This document shows positions 42,105 through 50,619 of a stretch of DNA of 64,000 nucleotides, in pieces (positions within the stretch are counted from its first letter, which is position 1; each line of letters opens with the position of its first letter). The position numbers and the translations under genes are program-made. The stretch comes from CAZSAK01 sp964605155 (lineage in GTDB: Bacteria; Pseudomonadota; Gammaproteobacteria; SZUA-140), in assembly GCA_964605155.1 (NCBI GenBank), contig CAZSAK010000005.1, positions 1-64,000 of the forward strand, in the 5' to 3' direction. Under the pieces are notes generated by a model. The model was not told the DNA's origin and did not search any database. It saw only the letters and a list, made by a program, of their open reading frames with translations.

Positions 42105-42533
42105 GACCATGTCCTGAATTGCAATTAGACTACATCCATTAGTCTTATTGATGTGAATGGATACCCCGTCGTATTTCATTGTTTAGCGTCGAAAAGACTT
42201 CAAGATGAAATGGCGGTGAGCGTCGATTGCAGGGAAGTGATGTACAAATCTACTTTTATATATCAGCTACCACGAATACGGATTACTACTCCTGTGATAG
42301 CCGTTTTTGGCGTGTCTATCTAGACATCTTCACAGCATGGGTAACGGCTCATTCAACAGCACTAACGATACCTGTCAACCAAAGCCACTATAAATTGAGT
42401 CATCAAAAAAATGCAGCACGGTCAGTTGTAACGGACAACATAATGTCCAGCGAATCTGCTTTTCGCGGAAATGGTCAGTCGCCAGTTACTAGATGCGCTT
42501 AAATAACGTTAAACAAAATGGATGGAACTTATT
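42105..42533 (+). other. Intergenic region before the DUF4398 lipoprotein gene
   Basis: No gene is supported in these 429 bp. A 91-codon open frame at 42227-42502 has no ribosome binding site, an odd composition and no recognisable sequence. Confidence 0.5.
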
Positions 42534-42932
42534 ATGAAGATTAAGAAGACCAGATCAGATCGAAACATGAACCGGTTATCCGTTACGACGATTATCACTG
42601 TTACAGCGATTATGATAGCCGGATGCGCGAGTAATCCAGCTCCATCAGAACAACTGGCAGTATCCAAGGCGGCAGTGACGAATGCATCCAGGAACGGTGG
42701 CAATGAATATGCGCCACTGGAACTCAAGTCCGCCATGGAAAAGATGGATGATGCGGAGCGTGCAATGGATGAAGAAGACTACCCTCTTGCTAAACGATTG
42801 GCAGAAGAAGCACAGGTTGATGCAAAACTTGCTGAAATAAAAACCGATTTAGCCAGGGTACAGAAATCTGTCGAGGAGTCACAGGAATCAAATCGTGTCT
42901 TGCTTGAAGAGATCAAGAGAACTACACAGTAA
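42534..42932 (+). CDS. DUF4398 lipoprotein
   Basis: The product (about 132 residues from ATG 42534; ATG 42522 is also in frame) has a lipoprotein signal (IITVTAIMIAGC). A helical DUF4398 domain follows: LAVSKAAVTNASRNGGNEYAP, then LKSAMEKMDDAERAMDEEDY and LAEEAQVDAKLAE. A short coiled coil closes the protein. It is 42 bp upstream of a gene for an OmpA-type lipoprotein with a related helical region, and the two probably work together in the periplasm or at the outer membrane. Role unproven. Confidence 0.82.
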   Translation: MKIKKTRSDRNMNRLSVTTIITVTAIMIAGCASNPAPSEQLAVSKAAVTNASRNGGNEYAPLELKSAMEKMDDAERAMDEEDYPLAKRLAEEAQVDAKLAEIKTDLARVQKSVEESQESNRVLLEEIKRTTQ

Positions 42933-42974
42933 TCAAAAATAACATTATCGAGGGCAATCCAAAAGGAAGTTATT

Positions 42975-43961
42975 ATGAGAAATAAACTAATATTACCAAC
43001 TATTATTGTGGGCGGCACTGCACTTGTTGCGTGTAGTATGCAGCCGGAAAAAAACTCTATGCTGGAGGATGCCCACAGCGGTTATAGTTTGGCACAGAGC
43101 AATTCTGATGTGACTAATCTTGCAGCAGTCGAATTGCAAGAAGCTGGTAAAGCGCTGGATAAAGCCGACGATGCTCAAAAGAAACGTGAAGACAGCGAGG
43201 TCGTCGATCATCTTGCTTACCTGGCGAAGCAGCGGGTAGCGATCGCAGAGCAAACTGCAAACCTGAAGGTCGCTGAGGTGGCTGTTGAAGACACTAATAC
43301 TGTACGCGACAAAGTCCGTCTTCAACTGCGAACAGCTGAAGCTGATGCCTCCAGACAGAAGATAGCGACGGCTCAGGAAACAGCCAGAATCAACGCAAAT
43401 GACCTGGCTACTGCCAATGCCAGTGCTGAACTCAGCAGGCAAAACCTTGCTGCTCAATCAGCGGAAGCTGACAAGCAAGCACTGATGGCAAAGGAGAGCA
43501 GTGAACAGAGTGCGGTAGAGTTGGCTGCAGCCAATGCCAGAGTCAGTGCGATGGAAACTGAACTGAAGGACTTGAATGCAAAGAAAACTGCGCGTGGCCT
43601 GGTAATCACACTCGGCGACGTGTTGTTCGACATAAATAAGGCAGACCTTAGACCTAAAGGCAACGTCAGTATTCAAAAACTTGCCGATTTTTTCCATGAA
43701 TACCCTGAACGCAAGGTATTGATAGAGGGATTCACTGACAGTACGGGCAGTGACAATTATAACCAGGATCTTTCTGATCATCGTGCCAATACGGTGCGCG
43801 ATACTTTGATACACATGGGAATCAACGGGACGCGCATAATCACGCGTGGCTATGGGAAAGAGTATCCTGTTGCCAGTAATTTGACCACTGCCGGTAGGCA
43901 ATTGAATAGGCGCGTGGAAATTGTTCTTTCCGACGAAGATGGAAATATCACGCCGCGCTGA
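42975..43961 (+). CDS. OmpA-family lipoprotein with DUF4398-like helical region
   Basis: This 328-residue protein has a lipobox (GGTALVACS, Cys 20) and a helical DUF4398-like region (AGKALDKADDAQKKREDSEVV). A coiled coil rich in Ala and Gln follows (about 100-200), then a complete OmpA C-terminal domain (LGDVLFDINKADLRPKGN, IEGFTDSTGSDNYNQDLSDH, RGYGKEYPVASN, LNRRVEIV). It should bind peptidoglycan while anchored in the outer membrane. It is a shorter paralog of the 5646-7145 protein. AAGGAAG precedes the ATG. Confidence 0.88.
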   Translation: MRNKLILPTIIVGGTALVACSMQPEKNSMLEDAHSGYSLAQSNSDVTNLAAVELQEAGKALDKADDAQKKREDSEVVDHLAYLAKQRVAIAEQTANLKVAEVAVEDTNTVRDKVRLQLRTAEADASRQKIATAQETARINANDLATANASAELSRQNLAAQSAEADKQALMAKESSEQSAVELAAANARVSAMETELKDLNAKKTARGLVITLGDVLFDINKADLRPKGNVSIQKLADFFHEYPERKVLIEGFTDSTGSDNYNQDLSDHRANTVRDTLIHMGINGTRIITRGYGKEYPVASNLTTAGRQLNRRVEIVLSDEDGNITPR

Positions 43962-44141
43962 ACATTCGTAAATCAGGTAAGTGTTTTTACAATTGAAATG
44001 TGAACCAGTGAAGACGGATGTAAATATTGTCTTGCTGCATCAGGATGACAGAATATCAGGTGCGAACAGTCAGGTGCAATGCACACTGACTGTTTCACTG
44101 ACCTGGATTATTGCTGGATTATAACTTTGGAGGATAATGAA

Positions 44142-44291
44142 ATGCTTTGGACTGTTGCCGTTATTTTGCTTGCTTTATGGGCACTTGGTTTGGTGTCCTC
44201 ATACACCATGGGTGGATTCATCCATATCCTTTTGGTTGTCGCGGTTGTGATGATTCTCGTTAGTTTCATTCAAGGTCGTCGGATCGTGTAG
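44142..44291 (+). CDS. lmo0937-family small membrane protein (intact copy)
   Basis: The 49-residue product is two membrane helices joined by a short loop: MLWTVAVILLALWALGLVSS and GGFIHILLVVAVVMILVSFI, ending QGRRIV. This is the lmo0937 family pattern, found widely as tiny stress-associated membrane proteins. GGAGG lies 9 bases before ATG 44142. A second copy with a nonsense codon lies at 19410-19559. Function unknown. Confidence 0.85.
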   Translation: MLWTVAVILLALWALGLVSSYTMGGFIHILLVVAVVMILVSFIQGRRIV

Positions 44292-44423
44292 ATAGCTCTA
44301 ATTGAATATATTCAGCTGGCGGATACGGAGGCTGGCTACTTGACATATTCTTAAATGCCGCTAAAAACTGATTGGTGGCTACAATGCCGGGTGTGTTCTG
44401 AATTTTTAAAAGAGGAATATGTA

Positions 44424-44645
44424 ATGAATACAGGTAAGATTGTTGCAATTGTGTTGTTTGTGGCAGGCGTGCTGGCATTGATATATGGCGGTTTCAGCTA
44501 CACCAAGGATACTCATACGGCTGAACTAGGATCACTAAGTATGTCGCTCAGGGATCGGGAAACTGTCAATATACCCGTATGGGCTGGTGTAGGGGCTATC
44601 GTGATCGGCGGCGTACTACTGATTTTCCAGGCTAAGAAGAGCTAA
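44424..44645 (+). CDS. Small two-helix membrane protein
   Basis: The 73-residue protein (start ATG 44424, with AGAGGA upstream) has two hydrophobic helices (IVAIVLFVAGVLALIYGG and VPVWAGVGAIVIGGVLLIFQ-type end) separated by a polar loop, SYTKDTHTAELGSLSMSL then DRETVNIPVW. I have seen this arrangement in small conserved proteobacterial membrane proteins related to DUF3185, but the match is approximate. It lies 130 bp after the lmo0937-type gene. Confidence 0.65.
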   Translation: MNTGKIVAIVLFVAGVLALIYGGFSYTKDTHTAELGSLSMSLRDRETVNIPVWAGVGAIVIGGVLLIFQAKKS

Positions 44646-44876
44646 CTACATAACCCCCAGGAAACACTGCAGGATTTTCAGCAATGAGCACTCACGCAAT
44701 CTCATCCCATTTAAAGAATATAGCAAAATACTTATTGCAGTATATGTGGTAACTGCTCTTCTTCTTAATCCAATAATACCCGTTCATTCGTCAAAAGGAT
44801 TTTGGATGTTGATTGATTAGGAACTGCCGGCTTGTTCTGGTATTTTTCTATTTGGTTGCCACAAAAAAGGGGATAT

Positions 44877-45122
44877 ATGCAGAACCCATCCGAGGGAAAA
44901 AGAGATGGATTTACATATGTAGGTATAGGATTATTCTTTAGTGCCTTCATTACATTTTATGAAAAGACTTTCCCTGTACTAATTCTTGGAATTATATATA
45001 TTATCGCTGGAGTAAAGACGCTTATCAGCCATATAGAAACTTTATGCGGTTGGCCGAAAGCCGCCATTCTGTGCCACCAAGCCCGAAAAAAGTGGCTAAA
45101 AAACGGGTTATATAAACGGTAG
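44877..45122 (+). CDS. Small hypothetical membrane protein
   Basis: From ATG 44877, preceded by AAGGGGA, an 81-residue protein is encoded. It has a polar start (MQNPSEGKRDGF), one or two hydrophobic helices (about residues 14-50) and a basic C-terminal tail with two Cys (HIETLCGWPKAAILCHQARK). I do not recognise it. Support is a good ribosome binding site and a consistent membrane profile. Confidence 0.5.
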   Translation: MQNPSEGKRDGFTYVGIGLFFSAFITFYEKTFPVLILGIIYIIAGVKTLISHIETLCGWPKAAILCHQARKKWLKNGLYKR

Positions 45123-45316
45123 ATTCCCTTCTAATCAACAAACAGTATCTGACAAACTATCTTTTAATGCCAAAAAAATTTTGCATTTTTTCGAAAATAT
45201 GAGTTAATTTCGTCTGGCATTACTATCGCTATTCCACGTATGTCCACCAACATTTGAATAATTCAAAGTCATAGGAAGCAGTATGACTAAAAAATAACCA
45301 TTATCAGGAGTCGATT

Positions 45317-45664
45317 GTGAACGATTTAAGATCTATAAAGTGCGAGGCCTGCAAAGCAGGCGCACCTATGGCGACACAGGAAGAAATCAATGAATTTATG
45401 CCACAACTCTCTGGTTGGGACATCATCGAACACGAAGGTATAAATCAATTACGAAAAACTTTTACATTTAAAAATTTCTCTAAATCGCTGGATTTCACAA
45501 ATAAAATAGGCGCAATAGCTGAGGAGGAGCATCATCACCCGTCCATATTAACAGAATGGGGTAAAGTAACGGTGACATGGTGGTCACATAAAATAAAGGG
45601 ACTACACATTAACGATTTTATAATGGCAGCTAAAAGTGATGATGCCGCCTTTGATGATAAATAA
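45317..45664 (+). CDS. phhB: Pterin-4a-carbinolamine dehydratase
   Basis: The 115-residue protein has the catalytic motif IAEEEHHHPSILTEWGKVTVTWW, with the histidine pair that dehydrates 4a-hydroxytetrahydrobiopterin, plus the typical LSGWDI start and a final KGLHINDFIMA helix. The GTG start at 45317 has AGGAG 7 bases upstream. It recycles the pterin cofactor; in bacteria it usually serves phenylalanine hydroxylase, which is absent here. An N-terminal CEACKAG motif is a common variant in proteobacterial members. Confidence 0.9.
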   Translation: MNDLRSIKCEACKAGAPMATQEEINEFMPQLSGWDIIEHEGINQLRKTFTFKNFSKSLDFTNKIGAIAEEEHHHPSILTEWGKVTVTWWSHKIKGLHINDFIMAAKSDDAAFDDK

Positions 45665-45738
45665 AAAGGCTGACATTTCATTAAAAGTGGTATCAACTCA
45701 GTTGAACGATTTTGAGACCGTAACTCGGTGAAAATAGC

Positions 45739-47364
45739 TTGAATGAGCTTGAAACAGTCTTGAACTATCATCAGGCTACCAAGCATCACCATAATGCTTA
45801 TGCCAAAGGTCCAGGAAGATTGGATTGGGTCAATCAACCTGATCCATTCCGGCGCTACACGGGATCACGCTTATTATCTTTAATGAAAGATGTATCAATT
45901 GGCGAGGCACTGTATGACGAAATCTTTATTCCAGAACGACTTTCTCCTGTACCGCTAAATCTGCAAAGTATTTCACAACTGTTTTATCAAAGTCTGGCGA
46001 TCTCGGCATGGAAAGCCATGGGCGATGTTAGATGGGCGTTGCGGGTTAATCCATCCAGCGGCAATCTGCATCCAATAGAAGGTTATCTGCTGTGTGGTTC
46101 TGTCAGTGGTCTCAATGACAGACCCATGGTGTGTCATTACGCTCCGAAAGAACATGGACTTGAAGTTCGTACAGAGTTTGAGTCTGTATTATGGGACGAG
46201 CTAACAGCAACTTTCCCCAAAGGGTCATTCTTCATTGGGCTGACTTCCATTCATTGGCGCGAAGAATGGAAATACGGTCAGCGGGCCTATCGTTATTGTC
46301 AGCATGATGTGGGTCATGCAATTGGTGCCATAAGCATTTCTGCTGCCAGCTTAGGGTGGCATGCAAAAATCCTGGATGACTTGGGTACGGATGAATTGGC
46401 CTTGTTACTGGGCACCTTTACTCATCACGATGCCGAGCAGGAGGATCCGGAAGTTTTGATTGCCATTTCGCCGGAGAAATATTCGAGTAATGACATTATA
46501 GTGTCAGACGACGATATTCAGAAATTTAAGACACTGAAGTGGAATGGGATTGCAAATCAGTTAAGTCCTTCTCATCTTGATTGGGGAGTAGCCGATGTTG
46601 TTAAGGTGACACGAAAACCATGTAAGGTAGTTCAATATGAAGTGTATCCAATTATTCGAGAAAACTACAATTCGGAATACAATACTGATATCCGTCCAGT
46701 GTCATTGAATAAAATCGTCCATCAGCGTCGTAGCGCGGTTGCTATGGACAGGAAAACCAGGATGCCGCGCGAAATATTTTATCGTATCTTAGAAAAATTA
46801 GTGGCAATCCAAGCTCCGCCTTTAAATGCTTTACCCTGGAAGCCATATATTCATATGGTATTGTTTGTTCATAAAGTGGATGACCTGCCTGCCGGACTAT
46901 ATCTCCTTGTACGTGATCCCAGTCAGAAAGGTAATCTGCAATCCGCATTGTCTCAGGCGGATGAGTGGGTACGCCCTGATGGTTGCCCGGAACATGTAGA
47001 CTTTTATTGTCTGACAGAAAGAAATGTGCAGGAAGCTAGCCGACAAATTTCCTGTTTCCAGGATATAGCCAGCGATGGTTGCTTTAGCCTTGGCATGATA
47101 GCTGAATATCATAAACCTCTGGAACAATATGGCGCCTGGTTTTATCCTCGAATCTTCTGGGAGGCCGGAATTATTGGTCAAGTATTATATTTAGAAGCAG
47201 AAGCCGCGGGAATTCGTAGTACTGGCATTGGCTGTTTTCTTGATGATGCAATGCACGCAATTCTAGGTTTAAAAGATAGTGAATACCAGGATCTGTATCA
47301 CTTTACTGTGGGCGGGCCAGTTGATGATGTAAGGCTAACGACATTGCCACCTTATAAAGATTGA
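45739..47364 (+). CDS. SagB/ThcOx family dehydrogenase, nitroreductase fold
   Basis: The 541-residue product has the features of SagB/ThcOx enzymes: YHQATKHHHNAYAKGPGRLDW near the N-terminus, the FMN-binding RVNPSSGNLHPIEGYLL near residue 110, and a second half with RRSAVAMDRKTRMPREIFYRIL, consistent with a duplicated nitroreductase domain. Members oxidise azolines in peptide natural products, but many stand alone, as here, with no cyclodehydratase or precursor gene nearby. The only usable start is TTG 45739, with a weak ribosome binding site. Substrate unknown. Confidence 0.82.
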   Translation: MNELETVLNYHQATKHHHNAYAKGPGRLDWVNQPDPFRRYTGSRLLSLMKDVSIGEALYDEIFIPERLSPVPLNLQSISQLFYQSLAISAWKAMGDVRWALRVNPSSGNLHPIEGYLLCGSVSGLNDRPMVCHYAPKEHGLEVRTEFESVLWDELTATFPKGSFFIGLTSIHWREEWKYGQRAYRYCQHDVGHAIGAISISAASLGWHAKILDDLGTDELALLLGTFTHHDAEQEDPEVLIAISPEKYSSNDIIVSDDDIQKFKTLKWNGIANQLSPSHLDWGVADVVKVTRKPCKVVQYEVYPIIRENYNSEYNTDIRPVSLNKIVHQRRSAVAMDRKTRMPREIFYRILEKLVAIQAPPLNALPWKPYIHMVLFVHKVDDLPAGLYLLVRDPSQKGNLQSALSQADEWVRPDGCPEHVDFYCLTERNVQEASRQISCFQDIASDGCFSLGMIAEYHKPLEQYGAWFYPRIFWEAGIIGQVLYLEAEAAGIRSTGIGCFLDDAMHAILGLKDSEYQDLYHFTVGGPVDDVRLTTLPPYKD

Positions 47365-47559
47365 TCATAGAGTCAACATTTAAATCAATAATTATCGTGC
47401 ATCTATCAGTTGAACCCACAACCCAAAGCTGTAATACGACTTACCTGCGATAGATTTTACGGCAATAGTTGTATTGAAATGCTGGGTCCGTATAGTAACT
47501 GTAGTGCGCCAGCACCAGCTATAGCGTGCATATGATAATTTAGTAACTGAGAAAAACGT

Positions 47560-48621
47560 GTGAAGAAATTGACTCTTGACTCATTGGGCTGGGATAGTTG
47601 GTTTGAAATACAAGCTAAAAGTCTCTGTAATGTAAAGAGCTCTGTCGCGCGCGTGGCAACGGTTGATCGTGACCAGTTACAGTTGTTGAGTGAGGAAGGA
47701 TCCTTCCGAGCAAAACTATCCGGTAAGTCCATGTATGAATTCGAGTCTTCGTCGGAACGACCATGTGTCGGTGACTGGGTATGTGTAGAAATATCTGATT
47801 TCGACCAATTTGGGGTTGTTCACAGTGTTCTTGAAAGGAGGACATACCTGCGTCGCAAGGCAGCCGGACATTCAGTTGAATACCAGATGATCGCGGCAAA
47901 CGTTGATTTCGTTATTGTCGTTCAATCATGCCATTACGACTTTAATCTCAAAAGACTGGAGCGCTATTTAGTAATGATAAAGGATGGCGGCGCAATACCT
48001 TTTATCCTTCTTACCAAAACTGATCTGGTTACATCAGAAGCTTTGTCAGATCAAATTGAACAAATCAGAAATGCGGGTATTACTGAGCCGGTATCAACAC
48101 TAAGCAACGTTACAAAAGAAGGAGTTGATGAACTGAATGGCATTCTTTCTCCTGGCAAGACCTATTGCTTTGTTGGGTCATCAGGTGTTGGGAAAAGCAC
48201 TATCATTAATAGCCTCGTGGGCCGAGAAGTACTGGAGACCATGGTAGTAAGCGACACCGGTGAAGGACAACATACCACCGTGCGGAGGGAACTCATTCTC
48301 CTGGAGAATGGTGCAATAGTAATAGATAACCCAGGTATGAGGGAATTTGGTGTATTTGGTGCAGAAAATGGAATAGAGGTAAGTTACTCCGACATTCTTG
48401 CACTAGCGTCGCGGTGTCGCTTCCGGGATTGTACACATACTAACGAACCAGGCTGTGCCGTACTGAAATCGTTGGAACGAGGCGAGATTGAAGCCGAGCA
48501 CTATAACAACTTTATAAAATTGAGGCGAGAGTCCGAATACTATCTTTTGTCATATGAGGAAAAGCGCAGAAAGGACAGAGAGTTTGGGAGATTCATCAAG
48601 TCTGCAAAAAAGGACCTATAA
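47560..48621 (+). CDS. rsgA: Ribosome small-subunit-dependent GTPase A
   Basis: This 353-residue protein has an OB-fold N-terminal domain, a circularly permuted GTPase (TKTD at about 148, then P-loop GSSGVGKSTIINSLVG near 206 and DNPGMREFG near 260) and the zinc-binding C-terminus CRFRDCTHTNEPGCAV. RsgA matures the 30S ribosomal subunit. It starts at GTG 47560 with a weak ribosome binding site. It is unlinked to orn or psd, its usual neighbours. Confidence 0.92.
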   Translation: MKKLTLDSLGWDSWFEIQAKSLCNVKSSVARVATVDRDQLQLLSEEGSFRAKLSGKSMYEFESSSERPCVGDWVCVEISDFDQFGVVHSVLERRTYLRRKAAGHSVEYQMIAANVDFVIVVQSCHYDFNLKRLERYLVMIKDGGAIPFILLTKTDLVTSEALSDQIEQIRNAGITEPVSTLSNVTKEGVDELNGILSPGKTYCFVGSSGVGKSTIINSLVGREVLETMVVSDTGEGQHTTVRRELILLENGAIVIDNPGMREFGVFGAENGIEVSYSDILALASRCRFRDCTHTNEPGCAVLKSLERGEIEAEHYNNFIKLRRESEYYLLSYEEKRRKDREFGRFIKSAKKDL

Positions 48622-48933
48622 GACTAAGTATACTTAACAAAGAACACAACAAACGCATATTGCCGGTTCGGCAAAGCGCGTAGCGGTTTGTCGGCCGCTG
48701 CTGTGGGGTTGTTAATGACCGCGCAATGGCCGTAAGGCGACTACTCAGCAATCGATCCATTGCAGCCATTTTGAATTCCAGTTATTACATTGTCATGCTA
48801 TGTCTTTCTATATACAAATATAACAATTAGTTAGAATTGACGAGCCAGATTAGGCGGCGTAAGGTTCCAAGTTATACATCAAAAGTGAAACCGAATTATT
48901 AGTTAGCCGCCGAAACGTTGTCGGAGGAGCCAA
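48622..48933 (+). other. Intergenic region between rsgA and the methyltransferase
   Basis: No gene is supported. Composition changes sharply along this 312-bp stretch: a GC-rich part with GC-rich inverted segments (48660-48740), an AT-rich part (48780-48830) and a short GC-rich run before the methyltransferase. It may mark the left edge of an acquired segment. Confidence 0.4.
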
Positions 48934-49551
48934 GTGAGTCTTTTCTACAAATTTCAGTATCTTGTCCGATTAACGCCGTGGGAACAGATGCCGACACTTC
49001 CTATAGGCGAACAGGCCGTCGCATTGCTTGAGCGAGAAGAGCAAGATCGAGAACCGCCCTACGGACGCACACTCGATCTCGGATGCGGAACTGGGTTCTG
49101 GTCAGTTTGCCTGGCTCAGCGCGGGTGGGATGTAACCGGCATCGACATCGTACCGAAGGCGGTGCGCACTGCCCGCGAGCGGGCACGCGGAGCTGGCGCC
49201 GAGGTTCTATTCGTCCAAGGGAGCGTCGCCGCGCTTACGGCTGCAGGCGTCGGTTCGGAATTTCGTCTGATCCTCGACTTTGGTGTCGTACACGGTCTCC
49301 CGCCCGAGCAGGTGCGGGCGGTCAGCCGTGAGGTCACGGCGGTGGCCACCGAGGACGCCACGCTCCTGATGTACGCATTCTCGCCGGGTCGCAGAGGACC
49401 CTTACCGCGCGGAATCAGTCGGGAAGAAATCGAGCAAGCTTATGACGGATGGACGATCTGTGACGAGGAAGCATTCGATTTGACCCGTGCGCCGCGTTTC
49501 GTACAGAAAGCACGTCCCCGTTTTTACCGCCTTCGCCGCAAACGATCATGA
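48934..49551 (+). CDS. Class I SAM-dependent methyltransferase
   Basis: The 205-residue protein carries the SAM-binding motif TLDLGCGTGFWSVCLAQRGW followed by VTGIDIVPKAV, the standard class I Rossmann arrangement. It resembles the small methyltransferases related to thiopurine and tellurite methyltransferases. The substrate is not determined. GTG start has GGAGGAG upstream. Its GC content and codon use are clearly higher than those of rsgA and the genes after it, which suggests horizontal acquisition. Confidence 0.85.
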   Translation: MSLFYKFQYLVRLTPWEQMPTLPIGEQAVALLEREEQDREPPYGRTLDLGCGTGFWSVCLAQRGWDVTGIDIVPKAVRTARERARGAGAEVLFVQGSVAALTAAGVGSEFRLILDFGVVHGLPPEQVRAVSREVTAVATEDATLLMYAFSPGRRGPLPRGISREEIEQAYDGWTICDEEAFDLTRAPRFVQKARPRFYRLRRKRS

Positions 49552-49754
49552 TCGCTATGGCAACTAGCCTACCTAGCCCGATCGGCGCGGCGGCTGCAAG
49601 AATTATTTCAGCGCAAACAGGCACTCGCGCGCCGATGGGCCGCGGAGAAGACACCAGCTAACAAACCCATCAAGCAGACGCTCTCTTCGTTGCGCTGCGT
49701 TCGCGCGGCTTATGGGCAACGTTTATGTCTGCTCTTGGCTGCGGTTTCAGCCAT

Positions 49755-50432
49755 TTAATATTCCAACCTCTCAATACACTCCGCATCATCATTGGCAGGT
49801 CTATTTACCCGGGTACTGACTGGATATAATTTGAAATCACCATCATGGGGTTTCAGTAAATCCTGTAAATCGTGGGTTTCGTGGTTTTCCGGATCCAGCC
49901 ATATATCATAGTCATCAGGTTCGATCACCGCCGGCATGCGATTGTGGATCGGTTTGACGGTCTCATTGGCGTCCGTTGTGATGATCGTGCAAGAATAAAC
50001 CTCTTCCTGATCACCTTGCCAGTGTTCCCACAGGCCTGCAAAGGCGAACAGGTCATGATGATGGTACTGGATGTAATAGGGCTGCTTGCTATCCTTCAGC
50101 TGTTTCCATTCGTAATAACCATCCGCCGGGATCAGGCAGCGCCGTTTCTTGTATGCTATGCGATAGGATGGTTTCTCGGCCAGGGTCTCAGCCTTGGCAT
50201 TGATCATCTTGTAGCCGATCTTCTTGTCTTTTGCCCAGTGAGGAATCAGACCCCAGTGCATGATCGCAAGTTGACGTAACGGCTGATCGGGGAGTTTCAT
50301 CACCACCGCGATATCCTGCGAGGGGGCGATGTTGTACCTCGGCTTGAAAACCGGCTGAGGCGTCTGGTCACTAATCCCGAAATAATTGTAGATTACGTCA
50401 TAGGGAGCAGTCAGGGTAAAGCGTCCGCACAT
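49755..50432 (-). CDS. yedK: YedK/HMCES-type abasic-site processing protein
   Basis: The 225-residue protein begins MCGRFTL, placing the catalytic Cys2 that crosslinks to abasic DNA after Met removal. Other family residues are present: RYNIAPSQ, MINAKAETLAEKPSYR, IPADGYYEWK with the glutamate, and IHNRMPAVI with the histidine. This SOS-response-associated protein shields abasic sites in single-stranded DNA. It is monocistronic. Confidence 0.93.
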   Translation of the reverse strand: MCGRFTLTAPYDVIYNYFGISDQTPQPVFKPRYNIAPSQDIAVVMKLPDQPLRQLAIMHWGLIPHWAKDKKIGYKMINAKAETLAEKPSYRIAYKKRRCLIPADGYYEWKQLKDSKQPYYIQYHHHDLFAFAGLWEHWQGDQEEVYSCTIITTDANETVKPIHNRMPAVIEPDDYDIWLDPENHETHDLQDLLKPHDGDFKLYPVSTRVNRPANDDAECIERLEY

Positions 50433-50619
50433 GATGTGACATTATACAGGAGATCGGGATCGATTGATGATGGCTGGAGATGGATCAAGTTAAATATTGC
50501 ATTATGTTGCAGTATATCCGTAACCGCTACAGATCAGCTGAGAGATTCCTTTATATAAGAGTGGATGAAAAAAACTGCATCACACTTTTGATAGCCATGA
50601 GGCTACATATGCAAGCTTG

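Noticed and set aside
42227..42502. 91-codon open frame upstream of the DUF4398 gene
   Set aside because: No ribosome binding site, unusual composition and no recognisable motif; probably chance.
48640..49745. Integron cassette (attC sites) around the methyltransferase
   Set aside because: The flanks contain short inverted segments but no clean RYYYAAC/GTTRRRY pair, and no integrase is present.
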